A stretch of 64,000 bases of DNA from Leptospira hartskeerlii (GTDB lineage: Bacteria; Spirochaetota; Leptospiria; Leptospirales; Leptospiraceae): NCBI RefSeq assembly GCF_002811475.1, contig NZ_NPDL01000004.1, positions 248,001 through 312,000 of the forward strand, read 5' to 3'. Under the pieces are notes generated by a model that searched no databases, was not told the DNA's origin, and saw only the letters and a program-made list of their open reading frames with translations. This document shows positions 48,535 to 58,806 of the stretch, in pieces. The position numbers and the translations under genes were made by a program. The number at the start of each line of letters is the position of its first letter. Within the stretch, counting starts at the first letter, position 1.

Positions 48535-50157
48535 TTGAAATCCTTAATTTCCATAATCGGAATTTCCCTCTTTTTGTTTTCTACAGATGTGTTCGCTCAG
48601 AAAAGGTTCGGCCTTATCTTCGGATCCAACTATAAAGGAAACAAAGCCGGAATCCCTGAATTAAATCTATGTGAGGCGGATGCCAAATATCTACACGATG
48701 AGATCAAACGTGTAGGAAAATTCGACGAGATCAAAATTGTTTTGGGTAAAGATGTAACCAAAGACAATATACAGAAAGAAATTAAGGCTCTTGCTTCTAA
48801 AGCAAAAGCGGATGATACGGTATTTCTTTATTTCTCCGGTCACGGCGCTTTTCAAAGAGATGAAAAAGCAAAGAACGGAATGAGAAACCTGATCATTTGT
48901 TATGATAGGCCTCACCTTTCAGACGATGAGTTGAATGATTATCTAGAAGGTATTAAATCTCCTAAAACAGTTTTCGTTTTCGACTGCTGTTTCTCCGGAG
49001 GGATAGCTAAAAAAGGTAAAGCAACCAGAGGTTCAGCGAACGTTCCAATTCCGGAAGGAAGTGATGGAACAGTGAAACAAGACTCTCAGGACTTCTTCTT
49101 TCAAGACAAAGCGATCATTTCGAGTGCAGATGATAACCAAACTGCGATCGAAGTCGGCGGAACAATCAACCACGGGATCTTTACTTATAATTTTGGAAAG
49201 GCTCTTTCTAGTGGAGACTTAAACCAGGACAATGTGATCACTGCGCTCGAAGCATTCTTCGCTTCTAAAGACGAAACAGTGAATATGGCTAAAAAGTACG
49301 ACCACGAACAAGTGCCTCAGATTTCGGGTAACGCATCCGGTATCTTCCTGGCTGGAGAGAAAAAACCTGAGCCTCCAAAACCTATAGAGCCTGTTAAACC
49401 TCCTGTGAATCCTACTCCGGTTCCGGATGTACAACCTCCTAAGCCTGAACCTGAAACTCCAGTTGTTACCAACGAAGAACCTCCAGTTGTTCCTACAAAT
49501 CTGAAAGGTGACTTGGTGATCAAAACAACTATCATCCAAGACAGAGCTTATGCAGTTTCCGATCTTCCTCCAGAGATCCGTATAACTTCCGGTAAGAAGA
49601 GAGTGGGAAATCGTTCCATCAGAGTACTCATAGACGACAAAGAAGTGGATAAGACGATCGCTACCGAATCTTCCAATTATTGGGGAGCGGTCAAAAGAAT
49701 GGGAAAACTCATCCCAGGTGCGACTTATACCTTAACTGTTAAAGGAGTACCTGCAGGAGTTCATAAGGTAACCATCCAAGCGGATGATTATCCTGAAGTT
49801 CAAAAGACTCAGGCAGTTCTTCCTAATAAGAGAAACGATCTTGAAGTTGTAACTTCTATGACCGGTTACGGAGCGATCCGAGGAAAAGTATTCTACAAAA
49901 CCTTGGATAACCCTGTGCTTAACCAACCGATCTTTATGCCTACCATCACAAGTGTAAGCGGTATCCAAAAATTAAATACTGACCAAAACGGTAACTTCTG
50001 GTTTACAAACTTGAAACCGGGAGAGTATGAGATCAAGGCTACCTTCGCAGAAGATCTGAACTTGAATAATGCTGACATTAAGGTGAGAGAGGGAGAAGTA
50101 ACTGAAGTGGATATTATCCTGAACGTGAAACTTCCTTCTACCAAAACCAAATATTAA
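48535..50157 (+). CDS. Exported caspase-like (C14) protein with proline-rich linker
   Basis: A 540-residue protein from a TTG with AGGAGG six bases upstream. After a signal peptide (about 1-21) comes a caspase-fold peptidase domain (about 22-265). The catalytic His103 is in [10 protein letters not shown] and the catalytic Cys152 in [11 protein letters not shown], both in the classical metacaspase order. A proline-rich linker (about 280-320, [17 protein letters not shown]) leads to beta-rich C-terminal domains, one of which (about 440-530) resembles a carboxypeptidase regulatory-like repeat ([27 protein letters not shown]). It probably acts in the periplasm or at the surface. The substrate is unknown, and whether it is a true protease needs testing. 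Confidence 0.85.
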   Translation: MKSLISIIGISLFLFSTDVFAQKRFGLIFGSNYKGNKAGIPELNLCEADAKYLHDEIKRVGKFDEIKIVLGKDVTKDNIQKEIKALASKAKADDTVFLYFSGHGAFQRDEKAKNGMRNLIICYDRPHLSDDELNDYLEGIKSPKTVFVFDCCFSGGIAKKGKATRGSANVPIPEGSDGTVKQDSQDFFFQDKAIISSADDNQTAIEVGGTINHGIFTYNFGKALSSGDLNQDNVITALEAFFASKDETVNMAKKYDHEQVPQISGNASGIFLAGEKKPEPPKPIEPVKPPVNPTPVPDVQPPKPEPETPVVTNEEPPVVPTNLKGDLVIKTTIIQDRAYAVSDLPPEIRITSGKKRVGNRSIRVLIDDKEVDKTIATESSNYWGAVKRMGKLIPGATYTLTVKGVPAGVHKVTIQADDYPEVQKTQAVLPNKRNDLEVVTSMTGYGAIRGKVFYKTLDNPVLNQPIFMPTITSVSGIQKLNTDQNGNFWFTNLKPGEYEIKATFAEDLNLNNADIKVREGEVTEVDIILNVKLPSTKTKY

Positions 50158-50182
50158 GAATAGAATATTTAGTTTTCAGGAG

Positions 50183-50213
50183 AAGCCTCTCGAGAGATCG
50201 AGGGGCTTTTTTT
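50183..50213 (+). terminator. Rho-independent terminator after the caspase-like gene
   Basis: AAGCCTCTCGA and TCGAGGGGCTT pair with one wobble around a short GAGA loop and end in a run of seven T, 25 bases after the stop. Confidence 0.88.
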
Positions 50214-50229
50214 GTTCCTGGTTTGGGTT

Positions 50230-50517
50230 TTAATCTTTTTGGAAACTATTCCATTGTTTGGAATTGATCCTTCTTTTGCGGATTTCGACTAAGATTTTCA
50301 TTTGTTTTCTATCCAGCAAATTTCCGGCTTTTAGACCGGATTCCGGTAAAGCGGTGTCGTTGGTAAGATTGGCAAAGGTTTTTCCGATTTTTGCGAAGGA
50401 ACTCCGTAGATCGGGATCCATTTCGGGATATATCATAAATCGCCTCCGTGCGACCCATTCGGGAAAAAAGGGAGAAAGTTCCGGTTTTCCATCCTTGGAA
50501 AGGAAGCTTTCTCCCAA
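50230..50517 (-). CDS. Small hypothetical protein (uncertain)
   Basis: A 95-residue basic frame starting with TTG at 50517; an ATG at 50436 would give a shorter form ([18 protein letters not shown]). The composition looks coding ([20 protein letters not shown]) but I know no family and the ribosome site is poor. Competing longer frames exist on both strands over the same bases; they look like shadows. It would be divergent from the next small gene and share its promoter region. Confidence 0.4.
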   Translation of the reverse strand: MGESFLSKDGKPELSPFFPEWVARRRFMIYPEMDPDLRSSFAKIGKTFANLTNDTALPESGLKAGNLLDRKQMKILVEIRKRRINSKQWNSFQKD

Positions 50518-50598
50518 ACTGTACTTCGGGACTTTGCGAAAATACTTGAGATATTTTTTTTCTTGTACGAAAAGAAAGTGCGGAGTAAATTCGGTAAA

Positions 50599-50832
50599 AT
50601 GCAGATCCGTCTGGAAAATAGGACCGGCAAAAGATCGGGGAGATTCGTCGTATACGAGTACGGAACGGATCTATTCGGTTACGTCTACGTGGACAAATTT
50701 TTGGGTCGCGAGAAAGGCAAAATGGTCTCCACATGGGTGATGCAAGATGTAGGTTCTTTGGTTCGTCTTTTGGACCATGAAATATACAAAAGAGAGACCG
50801 AAAATTACGAGAACGTTACTTTAGCGGTATGA
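50599..50832 (+). CDS. Small hypothetical protein coupled to the MutS-like gene
   Basis: A 77-residue protein from an ATG at 50599 ([16 protein letters not shown]). It looks like a small beta-rich domain ([22 protein letters not shown]) followed by a helix. Its stop overlaps the start of the MutS-like gene as ATGA (50829-50832), a sign of translational coupling, which supports it being real. No known function. Confidence 0.65.
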   Translation: MQIRLENRTGKRSGRFVVYEYGTDLFGYVYVDKFLGREKGKMVSTWVMQDVGSLVRLLDHEIYKRETENYENVTLAV

Positions 50833-52739
50833 ACGCCGCTAACAGGGTCCGCCGACTTGGATCCGAAATTTCCCGCCTAGGCAGGATCATCCAAAAGGAA
50901 GAATCCGCTCTTTCCCTATTATCCACTTTCAGAATACTTTCCTTCTTACTCTTTCTAACATGGATTGTAGGAGTTTATCTCTTACGTACTATTTCCGATC
51001 TATATTATTTGCCAGCGATTGCCATCTTAGCTGTTTTCTATCGTTTATTATCAGCCTATCAAAAGAGAAGGGAGAAGATCAGAAGATTACATGTATGGTC
51101 CGATTTCCTAACAGCTCAGATCTCCAGGATCCAATTGGATGGAAAACATTATCCAAAGTCCAAGAGAGAATATTATAAAAATCTGGTATTAGAGAATGGC
51201 CTTCCTTCTTGGACTAAAGATCTGGATTTTTTAGGAGAGAAGGGAATCTTTTCTCGGATAGATACAACAGTCATTCAAAAAGGAACTTCTAGGTTTTTAG
51301 AATACTTTTTAGAAAATCCCGAAGAATCAAAGGTGATAGCAAGACAAACTGCAGTCGTCGCCCTTTCCAAAAAAGCAAAAGTTCTCCAAAAATTACTCAG
51401 ACAGTTTAGATTGTACGAGGCTTCTTTTCCGGCGAGAAGAGAAGGAGAAGAAGAAAAACTTCCTTCCTATATTCCTAAGATAGGCAATTTGCAGCCGGAG
51501 CGTTCCGAAAAGAATAAGATAGATTTTCCCTTTAATCTATTTGAAGAAGAACCGAACGATTTTTGGAAATTCTCTTTTGGAAAAATTGCAGGAGCGCTTA
51601 GAGTTTTATTTCCGGTTTGGTTGGTTCTTGTTTGGCTTTCGGTATTAGGGAGTTTTCTATTCGGACAAACCTGGGGATTTGGGATCTTTATTCTTCACTC
51701 CGCGTTTTTTGGATCTTATCGAAATAGATCCTTAAGAATGTTACAACCGATTGCGGAAGACTCTGAAACATTGGAAGAATTAGGAAAACTTCTTCTTTAT
51801 ATTCGTTCTTCTAATCTTTCCGGAGCAAAAGGAGAGATCTTTCTTTCCAATTGGAAGAAGAAAGAACTAAAAAACTCTTGGAAACAATTTCTTAAAATTT
51901 CCAATCTAGCCGCTTACACTCAGTCTCCTTTGGCTCATGCCCTATTAAATGTTCTCTTTTTCTACGATCTTTGGATCTGGAGAAGGTATACATCATGGTG
52001 GAATAAAGATGGAGCTTCCCTAAAAGCATCCATCTCGGATCTTGCGGAATTGGATTCTTTACTTCCACTTGCAAACTTGAGTTGGATAGAGCCTGAGTTC
52101 ACATTTCCTATATTAGAAAAATCAAATGCAACGATCCATGCTAAAGATCTTGTGCATCCATTGATCCCTTCTGACAAAAGAGTGCCGAACGATCTGGAGC
52201 CTATGCAACCGGGGAAACTTCTTCTTTTAACCGGATCAAATATGTCCGGAAAGACAACTTATTTAAGAGCGCTGGGAATTTCAGGAATTTTTGCGATGGC
52301 AGGTGGACCCGTACCTGCTTCTGAATTTATTACCCCGATCTTAGAAGTACATTCCAGTATCCGAAACGAAGACTCTGTAGAAGAGGGAATTTCTTTCTTT
52401 TACGCAGAAGTCAGGCGCCTTGGAAGAATATTACAAGATATTAAAAATTCGCAAAAGGGCAGATTGGTTTTATTAGACGAGATTTTAAAAGGAACCAATT
52501 CCAGAGAAAGAACGATTGCTTGCAAAGGGATCTTGAAGAAGTTAAGGCAGTACGGAGTCTTCGGGATTATTACAACACACGATTTGGAATTAGCGGACTT
52601 ACCTGAACTTTCTTTATTTCACTTCCGAGAAGAGATAGAGAATGGCAAAATGACTTTCGATTACAAGATCAGATCAGGCATAGTCCAGTCCAGCAATGCC
52701 CTAGAAGTTTTAAGATTAGAAGGTTTGGATCTGGACTAA
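50829..52739 (+). CDS. Membrane-anchored MutS-family ATPase
   Basis: A 636-residue protein with the C-terminal MutS ATPase domain: Walker [11 protein letters not shown] at about 468-477, the following PVPASEF loop, the signature-like [10 protein letters not shown], Walker [15 protein letters not shown] (about 545) and the H-loop in ITTHD. In front of it are hydrophobic helices at about 33-75 and about 255-300, so the protein is probably in the inner membrane. The mismatch-recognition domain I of MutS is absent. It therefore belongs to the poorly studied membrane MutS relatives and is unlikely to act in mismatch repair. It is coupled to the small gene upstream. Confidence 0.82.
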   Translation: MNAANRVRRLGSEISRLGRIIQKEESALSLLSTFRILSFLLFLTWIVGVYLLRTISDLYYLPAIAILAVFYRLLSAYQKRREKIRRLHVWSDFLTAQISRIQLDGKHYPKSKREYYKNLVLENGLPSWTKDLDFLGEKGIFSRIDTTVIQKGTSRFLEYFLENPEESKVIARQTAVVALSKKAKVLQKLLRQFRLYEASFPARREGEEEKLPSYIPKIGNLQPERSEKNKIDFPFNLFEEEPNDFWKFSFGKIAGALRVLFPVWLVLVWLSVLGSFLFGQTWGFGIFILHSAFFGSYRNRSLRMLQPIAEDSETLEELGKLLLYIRSSNLSGAKGEIFLSNWKKKELKNSWKQFLKISNLAAYTQSPLAHALLNVLFFYDLWIWRRYTSWWNKDGASLKASISDLAELDSLLPLANLSWIEPEFTFPILEKSNATIHAKDLVHPLIPSDKRVPNDLEPMQPGKLLLLTGSNMSGKTTYLRALGISGIFAMAGGPVPASEFITPILEVHSSIRNEDSVEEGISFFYAEVRRLGRILQDIKNSQKGRLVLLDEILKGTNSRERTIACKGILKKLRQYGVFGIITTHDLELADLPELSLFHFREEIENGKMTFDYKIRSGIVQSSNALEVLRLEGLDLD

Positions 52740-52821
52740 AATCAGACATTGGTTGGTCGTCAGCCTCTCTCTTTTTTGTCTTGCCCGACAGGCTGTTCAA
52801 AATTCTAATCAATTGGAAAAG

Positions 52822-54792
52822 ATGAAACGTTTACCAAGCAATCTTAAATTGATCGGCGGATACGCCATCTACTTTGTTCTCATTCTAACTTTTTATAAAG
52901 CAGCTTTCCTTTGGGTCTATTCCTATAGATTAGAAGGCGCAGAAACCAAGGATGTTTTGTGGGCAATCTTGGTAGGCCTTAGGTTCGATATCTCAGTGGT
53001 CGGAATGATCTTGGGACCATTCGCCTTTCTTTCTTGCCTTCCTTATTTAAACCGTTTTAAGTTTTTCAATTTTTTCTGGGGATACTTTCCGATCTTGATC
53101 AGTGTTTGGATGCTTTCCCATTTAATTGCTGATATAGTTTATTTCGAGAATGCGAACAAACATATAGGTTACGAAGGTTTCGTATTTATTGGAAAAGATA
53201 TGGGTGTGATCTTAAAATCCGCCTTTGAACAGAATCCTTTCTTAGCCGTTATTGCTTCACTTTTGGTTTTGGTATTTTTACCTTTATCTACTTATCTTTT
53301 CTTAAAATTTAATCCTTACAAACATGAACCTAACTCTTGGAAAAGAGATTCTATTCTTTCTTTTGTTGTTTTAGTATTAGTTGTTTTTGCGATCCGAGGT
53401 GGAATTCAAGAAACTCCTTTGAGAGCGAGTAATGCGATTGTTTCAGGACATTCTTTCGTGAACAATATCGCATTGAACGGTGTATTCACTTCTATTATGG
53501 ATTTGAAAAGCCAGTCTATTCCGAACTATTTAAAGTTAGAAACCAAAGAATCTGTTCGTATAGTTAGGGAAGAGATCTCTTACGAAGGTGCGGAGTTTGT
53601 CGGAAAAAAATATCCTTTATTAAGAAAACAGAAACAAACCAATAACGGAAAACCTCCGAACATAGTTTTGATCCTTTTGGAAAACTGGACCGGGAAATTT
53701 ATAGATCCGATCAGTGATGGAAAAGTTTTCGGAAAAGAACTCACTCCTAATTTTAATAAACTTCTCAGAAAAGGAAGATTTTATACCAGGTTTTTTGCCT
53801 CAGGGGGAAGGACAACGAACGGTATGATGTCTATCCTGACAGGTTTGCCGGATCGACCCGGATTGACTGTGGTTCGTACCCACCAAGTGCTGGGGAATTT
53901 TTCCGGGATAGGAAATATTTTCAAAGGTTTAGGATATGATACATTCTTCGTAACAGGCGGAGATTTAAGTTTTGATAATAAAGCAACTTTAATGCCTCAT
54001 TGGGGATTCGATTCAGTTCTGGGTGAAAAAGAGATCGCTAAGCTGAATCGATTTAAGATCGGAGCTTGGGGTTATGATGATGCGGATGTACTTCAAGTAT
54101 TGCATGAAAAAATTTCAGAATCCAAAAAACCTTTTTTGGGAGTATCTCTTACATTATCCACACACTATCCATATCGCGCTCCGGATCCTAAGTTCAGGAT
54201 CTTTACGGAAGACGAGAGAGATTTCGAATATCTGAATGTGTATCATTATGCAGATTGGGCTTTGAGGGATTTTATGGATCGTGCAGAAAAATCTAAATAC
54301 TTCGATAATACGATCTTTGTATTTGTGGCGGATCATACTCATCATCGTTATTTGGATTATTACGAAGACAGAAATATTCCGTTTTTAATATATTCTCCAG
54401 GAAGAATATTGCCTGCAATAGATGATAGAGACGCTTCTCAGTTAGATGTTATCCCTACTATTTTGAGCCTTGTCGGTAAAGAGGCGTACTTCTCCGCTAT
54501 GGGAAGAAATCTACTTGCTCCAAAGAAGACAGAGTCTGCATACTTTGCTTACGGAAATTTGATCGGTTGGATCGAGTCGGATCTATTCTACATCCATTTC
54601 GTGGATGGAAATCGTAACTTAAAATATTCCGCAAAAGGTCCAAGAGAAGAAGTAAATCTTTGCGATAGTCAGCCTAAGATCTGCGATTCTCATTTTAATA
54701 AGGCGAGAGCGTTCTTAAATCTTAGTCATGAACTGATGAATCAGAATTTGGTATTTCCAACTAAGGAAGAACTGGAAAGAAAAGAGTATTAA
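52822..54792 (+). CDS. LtaS-like membrane sulfatase-fold enzyme
   Basis: A 656-residue protein from an ATG at 52822, preceded by GGAAAAG; an in-frame start at 52753 is less likely. Five N-terminal membrane helices (about 10-200) are followed by an alkaline-phosphatase/sulfatase-fold domain outside the membrane (about 275-600). The first metal site is in ILLENWTG, the nucleophile Thr is in ASGGRTTNGMMS, and the later metal ligands are in VADHTHHRY. Proteins of this kind transfer phosphoglycerol or phosphoethanolamine groups onto envelope glycans or lipids. The substrate here is unknown. Its stop directly abuts that of the convergent AsmA-like gene. Confidence 0.85.
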   Translation: MKRLPSNLKLIGGYAIYFVLILTFYKAAFLWVYSYRLEGAETKDVLWAILVGLRFDISVVGMILGPFAFLSCLPYLNRFKFFNFFWGYFPILISVWMLSHLIADIVYFENANKHIGYEGFVFIGKDMGVILKSAFEQNPFLAVIASLLVLVFLPLSTYLFLKFNPYKHEPNSWKRDSILSFVVLVLVVFAIRGGIQETPLRASNAIVSGHSFVNNIALNGVFTSIMDLKSQSIPNYLKLETKESVRIVREEISYEGAEFVGKKYPLLRKQKQTNNGKPPNIVLILLENWTGKFIDPISDGKVFGKELTPNFNKLLRKGRFYTRFFASGGRTTNGMMSILTGLPDRPGLTVVRTHQVLGNFSGIGNIFKGLGYDTFFVTGGDLSFDNKATLMPHWGFDSVLGEKEIAKLNRFKIGAWGYDDADVLQVLHEKISESKKPFLGVSLTLSTHYPYRAPDPKFRIFTEDERDFEYLNVYHYADWALRDFMDRAEKSKYFDNTIFVFVADHTHHRYLDYYEDRNIPFLIYSPGRILPAIDDRDASQLDVIPTILSLVGKEAYFSAMGRNLLAPKKTESAYFAYGNLIGWIESDLFYIHFVDGNRNLKYSAKGPREEVNLCDSQPKICDSHFNKARAFLNLSHELMNQNLVFPTKEELERKEY

Positions 54793-56853
54793 TTATTTCT
54801 CTTTTTGTTTTTTATCCGAGTCGGGATTGCTTCCGCCAAATAGGCCCGTAACTCCATCCCAAAGATCTCGGACATATTCTCCAATGACAGACCCTGCTAC
54901 GCCACCAGCGTAAGGTCCACCTAATGGAATGAGGTAAGGTCCCAATAGGGTCATACCCGTATAAACACTTCCGAGCCAGATCGGATCTACGTAAGGTATA
55001 CTTTTTCCGAAAGTTCCTGCATAGATAATTGGGATTTGTAAACCTTTACCGATATATTTTCCACCTAAGCGAAGATGTAGTCTCATATCTATTTTTTGAT
55101 CAAAGCCTACAGTACCTTTTCCGTCCACATCCATTCCGCTATTTTCAATTTCCAGCTTCATGTTGGGAAAATACATCTCATTGCCCGCAATTTTTATATC
55201 GGATCTAAGAGTTTCGAATTTTAATTCTCTGCCATCCACTCCTTTGAACGTGATAATTTTACCGAGTGTGTTCAAGACAGGGACCATGAAGTTCGCATAA
55301 CCTAGCAGTTCTCCGTTTTTGATAGTGATATTCCCTATCCCTTTCATATTTGCAAAAAGTTCCGTTACTGAATCCCTGGAATGATTTCGGATCTGTGTCT
55401 CAAAGGAGAACCAACTGGAAAGTTCACCTTCCATAATTTTTTCAGATAAATAGGGAAGGAGTACCTTATCTACCTGAAGTCGATGCGCGTCTCCTTCTAC
55501 TTCTATCTTAGGAATATCGGGATATATTTTAGCTTTTCCTAATATTTCCCCGTTATAGATATATGCGTGAAAATTAGGTATAGAAAGAAGTGGATCCACA
55601 TACTTTGCTTCCATTTTAATATGGGCAAATCTATGCTTGAATGCGAAAATGTTGTTTAATTCTCCGGTAAAATAAAAGATACCTGGCGGAGAAGTAGGAT
55701 CGAAAAGATCTTCTCTAACTTGGAATAGTTTTCCTAATTTTAAAAGATTATGGTAATCTCCATAATCCGCTTTGATATCGAACTGGCCTAAACTTCTATT
55801 TTTCCAGTTCACGCTACCTTTTGCAGTAGCTTTTGCCACTCCTTCCCAAACCGCTTCTATAAAAGGGAAGGCTACTTTCTTATTGATCAGATCAAGATCG
55901 AAATCCACATTCAGTCGAATATTTCCGAAAGGAAGCCCTCCTTTATATGCAAGATCTTTAATTTGATTTCGGACCTTAAACTTGAAGATAGTGCCTTCTT
56001 CTTTCACTACTTCCGTTCTTCCGGAAAGTTTTGTTTTGGAGAAGTCGCCTACTGGGAAAATATTAAATATTTCTCTAAGTAATGAAAGAGAGAGTTCTTC
56101 CGTTTTTAAGATCGCGCTAAACTGCAATTTTTCCCAATTTACCGGGAAGTTTTGGAGGCCGCCTGTCATTTCCAGATCGATAGGTTGATCGTCTATTCTT
56201 CCTTGAAATAAAAGATCAACGTCTTTCCCGTAAAATGAAACGGAAACCTGAGACTTCTTGAAATATACTATATATTTTTTATCATGGTTTTGTTCGTTAT
56301 ATACTAACGTGAAATTATCTATTTCGATATTCTTTAAACTAACTGCAAAAAAGTCCTCGGTAGAAAATCCGATCCGAGAATTTACGTCATCCAGAAGTTC
56401 TTTTACGTTACTCTTCTGTTCCGTCTCCTTTTTCTTTCCGTTCAAATATTCTACTATATCAAACGATCCGTCTTTCCTTCTTTCCAGATGAAGAGATCCA
56501 CCGTTGATTGAGATGTCCCGGATCTCTATCATTCTTTTGATTAAGCCGAACCAAGAGATATCTATATCTACTTTGTCGCTGACTGCGATCAGCACGTTGT
56601 CTTTTCTGATCTCGATTTGATTTAGTTCGATCCCTGGAAAGGGCAGAAGATATAGATCCGAATCTGCTACTTTAATGTCCAAGTCAGTGGAACTTCTGAG
56701 ACGGTCTAGTATAAATTCTTTATATACGTCCTTTCTCTGAACGAAAGGAATATAAACGATCAGTACGAATAGTAATACGAAAAATCCAATCGCAGAGATA
56801 TAGCGGATCTTATTTTCTTCCAAATACCGGTTGATTACATCCCAGGAGCGCAT
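54793..56853 (-). CDS. AsmA-like envelope protein
   Basis: A 686-residue protein with one N-terminal membrane anchor (about 18-38), then an AsmA-type beta-rich body: the N-terminal LDIKVADSDLYLLPFPGIELNQIEI and the late VDGKGTVGFDQKIDMRLHLRLGG match the two conserved ends of the family. AsmA relatives are bridge-like proteins that move phospholipids or shape the outer membrane. It starts one base after the stop of the peptide-transporter ATPase gene, so it seems to be the last gene of that operon. Confidence 0.78.
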   Translation of the reverse strand: MRSWDVINRYLEENKIRYISAIGFFVLLFVLIVYIPFVQRKDVYKEFILDRLRSSTDLDIKVADSDLYLLPFPGIELNQIEIRKDNVLIAVSDKVDIDISWFGLIKRMIEIRDISINGGSLHLERRKDGSFDIVEYLNGKKKETEQKSNVKELLDDVNSRIGFSTEDFFAVSLKNIEIDNFTLVYNEQNHDKKYIVYFKKSQVSVSFYGKDVDLLFQGRIDDQPIDLEMTGGLQNFPVNWEKLQFSAILKTEELSLSLLREIFNIFPVGDFSKTKLSGRTEVVKEEGTIFKFKVRNQIKDLAYKGGLPFGNIRLNVDFDLDLINKKVAFPFIEAVWEGVAKATAKGSVNWKNRSLGQFDIKADYGDYHNLLKLGKLFQVREDLFDPTSPPGIFYFTGELNNIFAFKHRFAHIKMEAKYVDPLLSIPNFHAYIYNGEILGKAKIYPDIPKIEVEGDAHRLQVDKVLLPYLSEKIMEGELSSWFSFETQIRNHSRDSVTELFANMKGIGNITIKNGELLGYANFMVPVLNTLGKIITFKGVDGRELKFETLRSDIKIAGNEMYFPNMKLEIENSGMDVDGKGTVGFDQKIDMRLHLRLGGKYIGKGLQIPIIYAGTFGKSIPYVDPIWLGSVYTGMTLLGPYLIPLGGPYAGGVAGSVIGEYVRDLWDGVTGLFGGSNPDSDKKQKEK

Positions 56854-56854
56854 T

Positions 56855-57817
56855 TTATTTTCCGTCCGGAAAATGGCAATAGGACTTATGGCCTTCGCCT
56901 AAGTCTTTCCATTCCGGAGTTGTTTCGGAACAGATTTCTTTTGCGATAGGGCAACGAGTATGGAAATGGCAACCTTTCGGTTTTTTTAATATACTCGGCA
57001 CTTCCCCCTGAAGAGGAGTTTTTCGGTTCTTGCGATTTTCTACTTCGAATATCGCTCCAAACAATGCCTTTGTATAAGGATGTGAAGGTCTTTCCGCGAT
57101 TTGGGACTTTGTGCCTACTTCCACAATTTTTCCCAAATACATGACTGCGATCTTATCTGAGATAGATTTTACGATTCCCAAATCATGGGAGATAAACAGA
57201 TAGGAAAGCCCAAAATCTGCTTTCAATTTTTGTAATAGAAGAAGTACCTGAGCCTGGTTGGATACGTCCAAAGCAGAGACTGCTTCATCGAAAAGTATAA
57301 ATTCCGGTTTTAGGATAAGTGCCCTTGCAATTGCAATCCTTTGTCTTTGTCCCCCGGAGAATTCATGAGGATATCTGTTTAAGATTTCAGGAGAGAGTCC
57401 TACTTTTTCTAGAATGTCGGCAGCTTCCTTTTCCGCTTGATTATCCGTATAATTTCCGTGGATAAACAATCCTTCTGTCAAAATATCCTTAATATTTCTT
57501 CTTGGGTTCAAGGAAGAATAAGGATCTTGGAAAACGATCTGGATCTGTTTTCTAAGAGGTAAAAATTCTTTTTCTCTTAAGTCTAAGATCTCTTTTCCTT
57601 TAAAGAATATAGCGCCTGAATCTGATTTTAAAAGCCTAAGTATTGCTCTACCTAATGTGGATTTTCCACAACCGGATTCTCCCACAAGGCTGAAGGTTTC
57701 ACCTTCTTCCATTTCTATGTTTACGTTCTCAACCGCTTTGATTACTGATTTTCTTCCACCGAAGAAACCTTCTTTTCCGTAGCTTACGTTCAGATCCTTG
57801 ATCTCTAAAAGTTTCAT
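56855..57817 (-). CDS. Peptide ABC transporter ATPase, OppF/DppF type
   Basis: A 320-residue ATPase of the oligopeptide transporter type: Walker [10 protein letters not shown] near 44, the Q-loop in IVFQDPYSSLNPR, signature FSGGQRQR near 150, Walker B FILFDEAVSALD, and a C-terminal oligopeptide-transporter tail with a CHFHTRCPIAKEIC four-Cys cluster. It overlaps the upstream ATPase gene by four bases. It works with the permeases further upstream in this operon. Confidence 0.92.
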   Translation of the reverse strand: MKLLEIKDLNVSYGKEGFFGGRKSVIKAVENVNIEMEEGETFSLVGESGCGKSTLGRAILRLLKSDSGAIFFKGKEILDLREKEFLPLRKQIQIVFQDPYSSLNPRRNIKDILTEGLFIHGNYTDNQAEKEAADILEKVGLSPEILNRYPHEFSGGQRQRIAIARALILKPEFILFDEAVSALDVSNQAQVLLLLQKLKADFGLSYLFISHDLGIVKSISDKIAVMYLGKIVEVGTKSQIAERPSHPYTKALFGAIFEVENRKNRKTPLQGEVPSILKKPKGCHFHTRCPIAKEICSETTPEWKDLGEGHKSYCHFPDGK

Positions 57818-58806
57818 CCTGTTAGCTCCTTCTTCTCATTTAAGAAGCAAGCGGAAAGATGTCCGGATCCATTCGTATTTTTTAATATAGGTTTAAAAGT
57901 CTGGCAATGGGAAAATACGAAGTCGCATCTGTCCGAATAATGACAACCTTTAGGATAGTTTCCGGGGGAAGGTAATCTTCCTTCTATCGGTTTAAAAACT
58001 CCCGTTTGAGAAAAATGAGAAGGTAAAGAATCTAATAGATCTTTTGTGTACGGATGATTCGGTTCGTCTAAAACTTGATCTACAGTTCCGAGTTCAGCAA
58101 TCCTTCCCGCATACAATACACAGATACGATCGGCGATATGGCTAACCAAACCGAAATCATGAGAGATAAATAATACGGATAAGTTCATCTTTTCTTTGAG
58201 CCTAAGTAGGAGTTCCACCAACTGCGCCTGGACAGTAACATCCAAAGCGGAGGTAGGCTCATCTGCGATCAGAAGTTCCGGATCGCACATCAATGCCATT
58301 CCAATCCCAACTCTTTGCAAAATCCCACCGCTCAACTGATGAGGATAACAATTCATTCTTAATTTTATGTCGGTAATTCCTACTGCTCCAAGAAGATATT
58401 CGGCCTTATCTTCCGCTTCTTTACGGGTCCCGAGCCCATGTTCTAAAAATCCTTCTGTCATTTGGTCTTTTATTTTGCTCAAAGGATTTAAGGCGGAGAA
58501 GGGCTCCTGGAATACGTATGAGATTTTTTTTCCTCGGATCTGTCTTAAGGTTTCGGAGTCGGTTTGAAGAAGGTCCGTTCCTTGGAATAACACCTTTCCA
58601 TTCGAGTATCTAAAAGACTCGTGAGGAAGTAATTTCGTGATCGCAGCAGAGCACACAGACTTTCCGCAGCCTGATTCTCCTACGAGTGCGAGAACTTCTC
58701 CTTTACGGATCTCGAAGGTGATATCTTCCAATAATGGCACGAACTTTCCTTCTTTGGAAAGTTCTAAATTTAAGTTCGATACTTGGAGAATAGCTTCCGA
58801 ATTCAT
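57814..58806 (-). CDS. Peptide ABC transporter ATPase, OppD/DppD type
   Basis: A 330-residue ATPase with Walker [11 protein letters not shown] near 40, signature [10 protein letters not shown] near 155, Walker [13 protein letters not shown], and the C-terminal [14 protein letters not shown] cluster. The signature has Ile-Leu where the family usually has Met-Arg-Gln. It pairs with the OppF-type ATPase; in enterobacterial Yej systems the two are fused in one protein, here they are separate. It overlaps the genes on both sides by four bases. Confidence 0.92.
   Translation of the reverse strand: MNSEAILQVSNLNLELSKEGKFVPLLEDITFEIRKGEVLALVGESGCGKSVCSAAITKLLPHESFRYSNGKVLFQGTDLLQTDSETLRQIRGKKISYVFQEPFSALNPLSKIKDQMTEGFLEHGLGTRKEAEDKAEYLLGAVGITDIKLRMNCYPHQLSGGILQRVGIGMALMCDPELLIADEPTSALDVTVQAQLVELLLRLKEKMNLSVLFISHDFGLVSHIADRICVLYAGRIAELGTVDQVLDEPNHPYTKDLLDSLPSHFSQTGVFKPIEGRLPSPGNYPKGCHYSDRCDFVFSHCQTFKPILKNTNGSGHLSACFLNEKKELTG

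Noticed and set aside
50258..50740. Open frames of 160 residues (plus) and 141 residues (minus) in the region after the caspase-like gene
   Set aside because: Both are Arg/Ser/Phe-rich and overlap the better-looking small genes; the composition is that of shadow frames.
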